Origin: Ooceraea biroi
Taxonomy: Eukaryota > Arthropoda > Insecta > Hymenoptera > Formicidae
Length of the DNA: 64,000 bases
Assembly (NCBI RefSeq): GCF_003672135.1
Contig: NC_039511.1
Span: 16,704,464-16,768,463 of the forward strand
Direction of reading: 5' to 3'
Positions 1-10,671 of the stretch are shown here, in pieces. Below the pieces are notes generated by a model, which did not search any database, was not told the origin of the DNA, and saw nothing but the letters and a program-made list of their open reading frames with translations. The first letter of the stretch is position 1; each line of letters opens with the position of its first letter. The translations under genes were made by a program, and so were the position numbers.

Positions 1-11
1 TATGTACTGCT

Positions 12-535
12 GTTGAATGGAAAGTGTGTTTTATATTTTAGGCAAAATTGAAAGACCATTTCTTCATATTCAGATATAATTTTATTCATCAATGTATCCA
101 CCATGTTTATCGATCAGCTTTTGCCATCTTTGAAATAGTTTCATGATTTCGTCCATGTAGAAAACTGGCAACTTCTACATGGACGAAATCATGAAACTGC
201 TTGAGATGGTTTTTGCAGGCTTCCGGGGAATCGAATTTTTTCCATTAAGAGTTTTAAAGAGACCGGAACAAATGATAATCCAAAGGTGCAAGGTCCGGGG
301 AATACGGTGGGTGAAGCAGGACATCCCAACTAAGTTGCACCAATTTTTGCCGGATCGCCAAAGAGACATCTTGATCTTGCATTGTCATGGTGGAAGACGC
401 CGTTACGATTGATCAATTTCGGACGTTTCTGCTCAATTGCTGCTTTTAATTGTCCAATTGTGCACGGTAAACATTTGAAATAATCATTTGATTGTGTGGT
501 ATCTATTTCCAGCCCAAGCTATTTCTTGCCAAAAA
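12..535 (-). mobile_element. mariner transposase relic, C-terminal half
   Basis: Read on the minus strand, the segment encodes the C-terminal half of a mariner transposase with frameshifts and stops. It shows an IEQKRP segment, the second catalytic block FHHDNAR, then HPPYSPDLAP with the third catalytic aspartate, followed by DYHLFRSL and a stop. The last coding piece (FYMDEIMKLFQRWQK) runs to about position 75. Sequence from about 12 resembles a mariner terminal repeat (TTGAATGGAAAG...). The N-terminal half and the first catalytic aspartate are absent, so this copy is dead. The right boundary is approximate. Confidence 0.8.
137..198. repeat. 26-bp perfect inverted repeat inside the mariner relic
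   Basis: Bases 137-162 and 173-198 are exact reverse complements around an 11-base centre or less (163-172). The left arm, read on the minus strand, is normal transposase sequence (FYMDEIMKL). The right arm is an inverted copy of the same bases. It interrupts the transposase reading at the spot where the family normally continues directly. Confidence 0.85.
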
Positions 536-540
536 TAGAA

Positions 541-681
541 CTTTGCGTTCAATCTAATATTTCTAACTTGTCATGAGATTTTTTTATGGATTAAGTTAAA
601 GAAGTCTTTTTTCTCGTTGCTCGTTATTATTTAGAAGCTCGTTGACCACTATGTGTGTCTATAAATCTATAAATATAGTGT

Positions 682-722
<41 letters not shown>

Positions 723-1657
723 CACAAACTCTACCGTGATAAGCAGAAAGGTGAAGAAATATGTTTTATAGAACATAGCAAAATCTATAATTCCCTTTTG
801 GCGCGGAAAAGGACGTTGATGACGTTGGCAGCGTGCAACGACCGCCTGATAAAAAATTATCTCTTTATTGACGTCACCGTAGTTGTGCAATAAAAAATAA
901 TCCCATTTGAATCTGAAATTCACTAAAGATATACGCGTTTTTGGATACCCATTTTTGCAGTTCTTTGAGCACATTACTGATACATACGAACAAATACAAA
1001 TGTTTTGATAGATACAATCGTTGTGAAAATATATTTTTAACATGCTTTACTATGCGATACTGCGGCTCTACTTTGTTGTATGCGTTCGTGGACAACTATA
1101 CGTATTACGGAATCATGTTACACAGTCAATTCTTCTCGGAACTATACATATTAATTCTCGACGCTCGATTCACGAGTATGAGATATGTTGGAAATGTATT
1201 ATGGTCGACAAGATGCATGCTTTCCCGTGCTGAATTTCAAGAAACTAGGACACTGATTCGACATGAGAAACGATTGCTCCAAAAATTTGTCCTCTTTCGT
1301 GTGAGAAACGACCTGATCCTCGGCACTTGTTCGCGCTTCCGTGGCGATAAATGACCTCCCCGCGCAAGTTTATATAGTCACTAAACTTGATCAAAACCTA
1401 CGTATCTACTAAAGGCTTCACATTTTTTGTGATCAAGTTATTCGTTCTGCGAAATATTGTATTTATATTGAATACATTTCGGTGTATCAGCATAGAAACT
1501 GATAACGTGTCTTTGATAATGAAGCAAACTCGAAGCTGACAATCAAGCCGATCGAGGAACATCTTTCCAACATCTGCTATGCAGTAATGATGCATGATGA
1601 ATATTCCGTTGACGAACAAGCAAGCCGGTGCAATCGTGTAACTCACGGTGGACTCAC
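541..1657. other. non-coding spacer with GA microsatellite
   Basis: No supported gene. A (GA)n tract occupies about 686-718. ORFs of 137-138 codons on both strands (627-1043, 941-1354) overlap each other, lack recognisable domains and have AT-driven composition, so I treat them as chance. Confidence 0.5.
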
Positions 1658-1800
1658 TGTCGTGCAGGTAAGGGTTTCGATCGATTTTCCCCAGTCATTG
1701 ACCTCCATGGTTACATTAATGCCGCCGTCGCCGGCGTCCTCATCGCCGCGTGTGGGTTTAGGTCGTGGTCTTTTAACGGTTCCTACATTACCACGTGTAA
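1658..1800 (-). CDS. candidate internal coding exon, unidentified
   Basis: Minus-strand frame from an AG acceptor (1802-1801) to a GTGAGT donor (1657-1652) is open for 47 codons and begins with two bases of a split codon. It reads VTRGNVGTVKRP and later GGINVTMEVNDWG. The codons have purine-rich first and GC-rich third positions, unlike the surrounding AT-rich DNA. A phase-1 upstream exon is required; the prominin-like exon at 20089-19753 ends in phase 1, so the two could join, but the peptide does not resemble the prominin segment expected next. A strong CAG/GTAAGG donor on the plus strand (after 1667) competes. No homologue recognised. Confidence 0.3.
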
Positions 1801-4800
1801 CTGTCAATTCTCTCCTTCAATCTTTCTTCGCATATGCAAAAAGCAAAGACTTTAATGACTCCAAATTCTTTGTTTCTACGTATTCCGCAGTTTTTCCAAG
1901 TTTGAAATTTAAGATCAAATGTAAATCGTATGCAATTCTCTTGCAATAGAACTGCAACTTAAATGAAACTGCGATGGAATTAGAAACATTTGTAATTAAC
2001 AATAACCGATTTTTAGTTAATAAAATTAAAACAGGTAGCTAGAATTGAATTTATATTATTGTATAAATTTTATTAAAACATGTTACGATATAACTGGAAA
2101 ATGTGAAATATTTTGTCTGTCTTGTTATTAATATTTTACAGTCGATAATTTCAGCATTTCGGCTATTATTCCAATGAAGAAATCCATTATTAGCAATAAA
2201 TTAATAAATGTCGGTATATCGAATATTCTGATTGAAAATTATGCCCCTTATCGGTTATCTTTTCTAATTTAATTTAATTTTTTAATTTAATTTAAGAACC
2301 AAATCTGTATCAAAAAACTACTATATACATAGAACATTTTATAAAATAATATTACGAGATAAATTTCGAGAACAAGTTTTATAAATTACATAAAGAAGTG
2401 TCAATGTCTTTTTTAATCAGATTCGGATTAAGTCAAATTAATCGCGATACTTCTCGTTTTATTCGGGAACCAGCATTATCCGGAAATGGTGGGAAAACGT
2501 TTGCGCGATGCAATTAAATAGAGATTAGTCGTATCCCATGATTAGTTACTAATTGCGCAGATTTCTCGTAATGAGGTCATTCGTAGCTTTTTGCTAAGTC
2601 AATATGTAATAGCTATGATCTATCGGAGCAATTAAGCCGAGAATACTGAGGCAAAATTAGCAATCAAATGCCGTCATCGATTGGCTGGTGTTGATGTGAA
2701 TGTCTCACGCTCCGTCGACATTAAATTGAGAGCCTCAAAATAATCGCACTCGGAATACGATCTTACAGGAATATGTATCTTACACCCGTACATACGCGAT
2801 TGGGGCGTATGAAGCATAATATAAAAATTCTTTATAAATGAAAATCATAACAATATCAAAAATCATGATAAATACAGAGTATAAATTGTTGAAAAGTTCC
2901 GAGTCAGTTGCTTCATGTGCTTGACAAATACTCGTATAGAATTTTTCTACAATCTTTCAAGGTATTGCATAGATCTTGAACAGAATACTTAAATTTGTCT
3001 TAAAATTCGTACATCGCACAGAGAATATATGTAAGAGATGATACAAACGAATATGAGACACAACAATATCATCAGAGTGTTATATCGATTCTATTTTACG
3101 CATGTTTCTGCCACGGATATAGCACGCAATATTTTCTTTTTTTTTTTTTAGTTTTTGCAACATCGCAATCGTCATAATTATCTTCATATCTTTTAATGTT
3201 GAATCAACTTTTACTGTTAAAACGATGTTGTACTATACTTTTTCTATAAAACTATGTACCTGGCATCTTTTTGGTACCTTTTTTTGAAAAGTTTTATCGG
3301 ATATCCGTGTCATGGAAATGCGATCGTCGGTGAATTAAATTGAAAATTTCATTCAGGATCCGTAATTGACAGCGAGAAAAATGTCGGCGAGTTGAAGTTG
3401 TATTATAGAACGGAATAGGTAAGTATATCTCTGCGAGTGTATGTACGTACATACTTGTGCAGAATAAAAATTCATGTTTTCACAATAATATCTCTCTCTT
3501 CTTTCTAGTAAATGGAATTACTATTCTCTTTATCTGCATCGCATCTCGATTGAAAAACGCAGTATTTTCGGTTTTCACTCAGTACTGATTTTCGGTAATT
3601 CTTTCACTTTAGGTAATTCATTCGAGACAATTACCAGGATTGAAGCAGGTAAATTTAGCTTTAAACCGCGAGTTCTCACGAAACTATCAAACATACTTTA
3701 TTACTTGCATTACTTACGGCTTAGTGTCCTTATAATTGTACTAACGATTGATGTCCCAAGAGGAAAGTTCATTTCTGTACCGTAACCATAGTAAGACATA
3801 ATGACGACAACAACTGCGGTACCGTTGTACTTCGTCATGATTGCATTGCACATTCCCGCGAATTATAACGTATATAACGATTACGTAACGTATAGTATCA
3901 ATTAGTAATCAGCAAATATTTAACGCGAAATATTACTCTTTAACAAAACGCGATACAAGTAAATGTTGAAATGTCAAATAAAGAAAATAAAGCTTACAAT
4001 TAGATCTATTTGTATCACGCTGAAATATTTTGGAAATGTTTCCTTTGCAATGTGATTGTCATTTTATTTTTATTTTATTTTTGTTTCTAATTTGTACATA
4101 TAATTCCAAGGGCAAGTTTCCATGATGCGTTACCAGAAATGGCATGTGTTTCCTCTCCGGACGTTGACTCATGGTCTGTCTAATTGCTACTCGAGTGTTA
4201 ATTGACTCTTCCCGGAGAGTTTTTGGGAGTTTGTCGGGGCTCAAGAAAAATTCGACGCGAGAGGTTGACAGACTCTCAACTTTGACGAAGGAAACGCGCG
4301 GTTGGAGCGTAATTTTCGATTTGTTTACTTACCAGAGTAAGAAAAGATCTTGTGCATTATCTTAAGATTGATATCTATTATATTACACGTAGGTGTTTAT
4401 AGTTGTATATTTTTAACGACAGACGCAAGTGTAGATGCAACTTTTGCATAATGTTCGTCTTAATAACGTACGTCCCTTCTTAAGGTTTAACAATCCTTAA
4501 GAAAAATAATAATTTTCTTAATCCTTTTTAAAGAGGATGAGAGCTTTTCAATATTAAAGCAAAAACCCATTCAAGTTTTCCAGAATTCATTTAAAATTTG
4601 CAGTCTCCACTTGTCTCACGATAAGTATCAAGTTACAAAAGCTTCTCCCATCCTTCTCCCTCCTCTTTCTCTGCAACCGCAAACTTCTAGCTACGAAGCT
4701 AGTCGTCAAATAGAGATGAACGGACAAGAGTAACCCAACACGAAGAGATTGCCGGATGCTACCTAAAGAGGAGAAACTTTGTCGCCGATCTGAAATCGCG

Positions 4801-6180
4801 AGCTGGAGAACACTCGCAGCTGGCCACCAAGGGTTGCGTGTCAACTGTGACAGTTTGCATTGGCTATTGCACTTTGCACTCGTCAAATCGCTCTTCTCCA
4901 CCGAAACGTAATTGCTCGTAAATGCTCGACGAATGATAAGCAAAAGTAACAAAGAAAGCGTCGATAGGCATCATCAAAAAAGAAATTTAATTTATTTATT
5001 ATATATAATGTAACTGTAATTTCGTCACGTTTTTTCCGCATTTTATGGCCATTACGGTACAACTTTTGTTACAGCATTAAGTCTTAACTATCTAAAGACT
5101 CATCTCCGATATAAAGAAAAACACTTTTCTAGCATACATACTTTTTGACAAACTAGCATAAACTAATATATTGTATAAGCAGATATATGTATGCCGTTAT
5201 CGAGTGCCGATAAATTATATCATGCATTAAATTAACGAGTCGTCGGGTGCATGCTCCATCGGCGTGCGAGATTAACTTGGGTTTAATTGGAACCGAAGAG
5301 CGTATGAAGGAAAATCAAAACTCTACGTAATAGTATACAGCTAAATCGAAAATTTTCTATAGAACCTCTGATTGCCTTTCTGACAGATTATGTTCTTTGA
5401 ATGGAGATTTTAAACAATATTGTATTAAATGGTTATATAATTGTGTCAAATATAAATGTAATTGTATCAAAAGATTAATAATATTAATACAATAATAGCA
5501 TCAACAAGAAGTACAGTATTATCATAGAAATATGTAAAACATTGTAAAATGCTAAAGGTGACTCTTTTATCTTTCCTCAATGTCGCATTTTTTTTCGAGC
5601 GATTCAACGTATATTCGAATTATTCGACGAATCATATCGCGAATGTCGTAAAAATAAGCAAGTTTATCTCCCAGCTATTGTGAGATTCTTATCTTTGGAC
5701 GATTCTGTTTAAACAAAAATTATTATCCATGGTTTCCTCCACTGTTATCTCCAGATAACAATGAAGTTGCATCGGAAATTCCCCGATCAAGCAATATGTT
5801 CTTGCATTTGTCCTTATATTCAAGAACCTCTCGGTGCACAGGAGATACAGTATTAATTTGCTGCCATTGTGAGTGCGAAACGCATGTCACGGGAGGGTTA
5901 ATGAGACACGAATGTGTAATGCAGCATGCGCGCGCTACATTGATACCAAAAGGGTCATATGCGTGTCACGTGACGTCTGCATGTCTGACGATAACAAGGT
6001 AGCAATAATGAATGATGCTGAACCTGCGTGCGTAGCGCATATTAAGAGAAGAAGGCAAGATTTTGTTGCGAAGATTTTTAGGATGGTTTCATAACTGTTG
6101 GCACAATTGAAAAGGTCCTTGGACCTTTGCGTCAGGCATAATTGATTGTCGACTGATAGTCTGGTAAATATATATAAATA
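1801..6180. other. AT-rich non-coding stretch
   Basis: No gene supported. Either intergenic or part of a very long first intron of the prominin-like gene. Contains a poly-T run near 3136-3149 and a small perfect hairpin (TTCTTAAGG...CCTTAAGAA) near 4477-4502. ORFs here, including 4952-4587 minus, show no domain. Confidence 0.5.
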
Positions 6181-6345
6181 TATTGTACCGATATTTTGGA
6201 GAACAATGTCTTTTGTGTGTTTTTGAAAAAATTGCCTATTCTGTTATAAAATTAATATATTATACAACAAGCTATGTTACGCTGTCATGAGTATGTGCTT
6301 GATTCATCGCCGTCTAGACACGACTCGGATTGCTTAGTTAATGAC
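6181..6345 (+). repeat. dispersed repeat, copy 1 (pairs with 9519-9694)
   Basis: Shares blocks in the same order and orientation with 9519-9694: TATTGTACC, TTTTGGAGAA/CTTTGGAGAA, TATAAAATTAATATA, ACAACAAGCTA, GCTGTCAT, CGCCGTCTAGAC and CTTAGTTAATGAC. The copies are diverged with small indels. No coding potential; probably a nonautonomous transposon of unknown family. Confidence 0.65.
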
Positions 6346-6427
6346 CTACTAGTAGACAAGTAGGTAGCATGTATATAAGAGAAGTAGTCTGGTATATGAT
6401 ATATAATAGATGTTTACACTATGGCCC

Positions 6428-6548
6428 ATATTCTCAACTTACTTTTATCGATAAAAGCGCCTTGAATGTGGCTTCTCAGCTAATCAGGTGGTTTTTAAGC
6501 CACTTCTACAGGCGCTTTTACTAATAAAAGTAAATTGAGAACATGGAC
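6428..6548. mobile_element. short palindromic MITE-like element
   Basis: An inverted repeat of about 30 bp: TTCTCAACTTACTTTTAT at 6431-6448 pairs with its near-complement ending at 6541, and both arms continue into AAAAGCGCCT / AGGCGCTTTT. The centre is about 50 bp. Size and terminal symmetry fit a MITE. No target duplication was assigned. Confidence 0.5.
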
Positions 6549-7179
6549 GTCTATCTTTTTGGTACGATGAATTTTAGCGAGAACTTTAACAGTCGAAACA
6601 AAATAATGAGGACGTTCTGCTCTCATGTCATTTTCCAAACGCGAGAAAAACGGCAAAGAGTGATAAGTACATTCGAAGACAAAGGGTCCATCATGAAGCC
6701 AGTTAAGAATGTCGCACATATGAGTCGCCGTAAAAACTAGTATCTGTTCTCGAAGACATCGAGAACCGGATTCCCATCGGCATATCCAATATAAGGCTTC
6801 CTGTATACGTGCGTGATTATAAACGTGTATCTGCGACCAATCAGTGACGAGTGCTAAAATTTTGCATTGGTCCGCAAGAATCTTTTCTCCGAGTTAAGTG
6901 ACAGATCGAGATATTTTCGCAGTAGACATTTCTCCGAATCTAAGCCGGGCAAGTAAATCGATTCTGAGATGTGACTTCGAGATCCTTTCAGGATTTTAAG
7001 ATCAACGAGAGAAATCCGATTACTCTCGAAGCATCATATGATTTCTTAATGTTCCAGATGCACAACCCAATTTCGTTTCTCTTATCACTGTTACCATGAC
7101 TCGGTAATGTTGATGAAAATGGAGAAATAAAGTTTATATATATATACAAAGGAGTTCTGAGTTGATGATATCATTATTT

Positions 7180-7530
7180 TTTATATTGCCTAGAGTTCTC
7201 TGCTATTGAAAATACCGTAAACTCAGAAATGAAAAAGTTCTAGCACTTAGAAATTTTAGCCTTCAGTGACCTTGAATGATTTTGACCCGTAGATCAATGT
7301 GCGCGTCTTCAAACGCTCTACTAGATGGTACGTAAAAAAAACATATCATACCATTTAAAAAAACGAAGTTGACCTTCATATGACCTCTACGCGTCCACCT
7401 AATAAAAAACTATTTAGAACAAATTATGTGTCCCTCGAAACCATGCAAGTTTGGTCTGACACATTTTTTTCTATCACCAATAACAGCCGAGATATTCAGG
7501 TGGCCTGTTTTAGGTGCCTCACCCCGTATA
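7180..7530 (+). mobile_element. solo half of the foldback element at 55692-56344
   Basis: Nearly identical to one arm plus loop of the 55692-56344 foldback, ending in the same terminus (GGTGCCTCACC then CGTATA at 7530). It has the shared inner block CCTTGAATGATTTTGACCC and the ATGACCTCTACGCGTCCACC block. The second terminal repeat is missing, so only half of the palindrome is present. No protein is encoded. Confidence 0.8.
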
Positions 7531-9518
7531 TACATATATATATATATATATATTTATAAACTACAGATAAACTACAAATAATATAAATTATAGATCACCG
7601 TAACGTTAATCTTTTTCAGTATCGCAACGCATCTGGATATCTACAGATATATCTAATTAAAATTGCATAACCTTTGGAATACTTATCACCTAACAATCTG
7701 TAAAGCTCAGAAGTCTGTTCGTTAACGTGCGATAGAACGTGCTTGTTAAGCATGTTCTATCTCTGAAATCTGTTCTATGTACCATATTATTAATATTATT
7801 AATATTGTTGTTATACTACATGCCGTTTAAAAATAAAGAATTTTTTCTTTCATTGATTTGGTTACTTTATGTTCCGAGACCTGCATAAATCATTATTGCA
7901 TGCTCAATTATCCATCATTACATTATGTCCTTTATGCGACACAAAAGTGAATTGTCAATAGTATTATAATAGTATATATTTTATTTTATTAGGAGCTTTT
8001 TTGTGTGTGCGTGTGTGTGCGCGTAGAGCAATGCTGTCAAAGTTTCTAGATCACCTCTAACTTCAGGCAAAATTGTCCAGTGGCACGCAAGGTGCGTCCG
8101 AAACTCGCTGACAAACTGCACGGATGAATTACGAACGACGAGCCAGCACTCTGAATGTCACTCCGTACCTCGGTCGATGCGTAACTAAACAAACTACGGG
8201 ATCGAATTTTGTTGCATACAAAAAAGTGAATTTGCACGAGAAAGAGAGAGAGAGAGAGCCTTAATTACAGTTATAGAATACAGTTGTAATGAAAAAGAAA
8301 AATGTTATTCGACAAGCAAACGTGGTACCTGATAGCGAACGACACACGTGCGTGTGCACGTGGATGTGGGCTTTTTCGCTCGCGCTTTGTCTGCGCCGGA
8401 ATAATCAGCAATTCTTCTCTCTTCAAAGGGATCATCCTCGTGTCGTCTGCTCTATAGGAATACCCCGAGCAGAGGCAACGTAAGCGGGGAGAGAAGGAGT
8501 GATTCTTCTTTATGAACGAATCTTTATGGTAATTCAAACCAAAAGGGGATAGGAAAAGGGGAACGAGATGTACAGTCAATTTAGAAAGAAGCGCGTTTCC
8601 CTCTGGGAAACTGTTTTAACAGTATCACGTAATCGCAGTCGTCCTTATGCATCAGCAACGCGTAAAGGAAGAAGAAAATCAATTTTTTTTACCTCAAGTT
8701 TGCGGCACTCATAGCGTGAATTTTCACGCCCGGTTTCATTGGCACGACGAACTGACGCGCGGCAAAGGGCTATTGTGGCAAAAGAACATTATTGTCTTTA
8801 TTGCGTGAGTTAGAGCTTAACTATTCTCCGTGGAGTGCAGCACAGCTGTCGAGGAAGGAACGACACATTATACATACCGCGGATTTAATGAATGCGAGAA
8901 CGCCTCAGGCACAACGGACGGACGCATGCGTGTATGTGTAACTTGCGAGCTCGAACTGATCGATTGAAAAAGGAGAAACAAGCTGTTTATGAAGAAAGGA
9001 AAAAGCCAATGCGACGTACGCGGATCGATATGTATGCCATTTAAGAGAATAAATAGTACAATATACTTTTGTAGTATAGTCTGCTAATATTCATTAACTG
9101 TCGAGACATGGAGTCTAACTATCTAATTAAAAGTAAATTAAGAAGAATAAAAACATCTGCGAACACATAACAAAAGAGTCTATTTCTTTGTTAATTGACG
9201 CGTCGATTAATTTATTATATTATTGATACTAATAAAAAATGTAATATTGAAAATGTGATAAAAAATATGTTGGTGTTTTTGACAATGGGTCACACTGCAT
9301 ATCTCGCATAAGTCGGGATACCAGAAATGTTAGCTGGGCACACATGTCACTGCCCTCGCATGACTCACGCACCAACATGCGTGAGCATAATCTAAGCGGA
9401 AAACACACGCACGAGAATACGAAGAACAGACTAGCTTGTATGGTGCGTTACGGTTACGTTACGGTTGTATCAGGTCATTATAAAATAATCCGGATCGCAT
9501 CTAGATGACGATACAAAT
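7531..9518. other. non-coding spacer
   Basis: Contains an (AT)n tract at 7533-7553, an imperfect hairpin near 7729-7760 (GATAGAACGTGCTT / AAGCATGTTCTATC), a GT-rich tract near 8001-8022 and a GA tract near 8241-8258. A small perfect hairpin with CTCACGCA arms lies near 9366-9388. No supported gene. Confidence 0.5.
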
Positions 9519-9694
9519 ATTGTACCAATGCTTTGGAGAATTTTGTTTTTTGATTTTTAAAGGTGGCCTGCTATAAAATTCTGCTATAAAATTAATATAC
9601 AACAAGCTACGTTGCGCTGTCATAAGTATGTGGTTAGTTTATTTCGTCGCCGTCTAGACGACAGATCTAGACCTGGATTACTTAGTTAATGACA
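9519..9694 (+). repeat. dispersed repeat, copy 2 (pairs with 6181-6345)
   Basis: Second, diverged copy of the unit described at 6181-6345, in the same orientation, about 3.3 kb away. It has an extra short block near AAATTCTGCTATAAAATT, as if a few bases were duplicated. Non-coding. Confidence 0.65.
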
Positions 9695-10647
9695 AATGTA
9701 TCAAAATGAAGAGAGTATATTAGTAAGAATTTATGCTTCTTCAAGAAGTTGTTTAAGAACGCGTTATACAACGAATAATAAATATATCGGGTTATATAAT
9801 GTATATTCGTCGCGTTTGCTTAGTGTTTTTAATAACGAATATACGTTACAACTCAATAAAATATGAATATAAAAAATATTTACAATTAATGCACATACGA
9901 GTAATGCTCCATCGAATTACTCGATACGCAATGCCATAGGAGTTTAAGAGAACGTGTTTTTACTTCGAGCCGTTTAACAAACGTTCAAGTGGCGCATTGA
10001 ACCTCAGCTTTCTAGTCCAGATCTTATGTGTGTGTGTGTGTGTGTCTGCGTGCCACTCTGCACAGCGCGACGCTACTCGGGAAGACGTTGATGATGATGA
10101 TGACTACTACAACGACAACGAATGCCACGATGATCAACTGCGTCGATATAAACATGTGTGTTAACCCCCTATCATGCATAAACTCGCCTCCACTAAGGGG
10201 CACCTGTGAAACACGTGTCATGAGAGAAACTCTGCAAGACACCACCATGGTAGCGACAAACCCGGGAGATCGACAAAAAGATTTTAGCGTGTGAACCGAT
10301 CCACGCGCGGCCGGATGTTCGCGCACATTGTTCTTGGCGCCTTATTGGATCTTATCGAGATTCTCGAAGGATATTTGAGAGCGAGTGTAAAACTCGCAGC
10401 GCAATTATCCGTGATACAATGTTCGATTTAACACCCACTGTCATATTTTCATTCGTTAATTCTCGGTGCAATCATCGATGGTGGACAACGAGAACGTGTG
10501 TCTTTCCGTTGATGCATAGCTCTGTTGATTCTCGTTAAGCTGGCTCTCTACCAACCTATAATAATAAATATAATTTGAAATGTTGAAAAAAAGAACACAC
10601 CTCTATACCATAGATATATGTAATTATAAACAACGATGATGATTACT

Positions 10648-10671
10648 TGGACTTTTCGACTGACCCAATAT
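10648..10671. repeat. isolated mariner-type terminal repeat fragment
   Basis: The sequence GACTTTTCGACTGACCCAATA resembles the outer end of the palindromic MITEs at 22451-22660 and 38320-38523 (…TTTTTGACTAACCCAA). No partner repeat was found nearby. Chance similarity is possible. Confidence 0.4.

Noticed and set aside
1587..1949. Plus-strand 120-aa ORF around 1587
   Set aside because: No domain; only a consensus donor at 1667 supports it, and the minus strand has better coding periodicity.
10024..10326. ORFs across the TG and ATG repeat region
   Set aside because: Open frames arise from microsatellites; the peptides are repeat-encoded.
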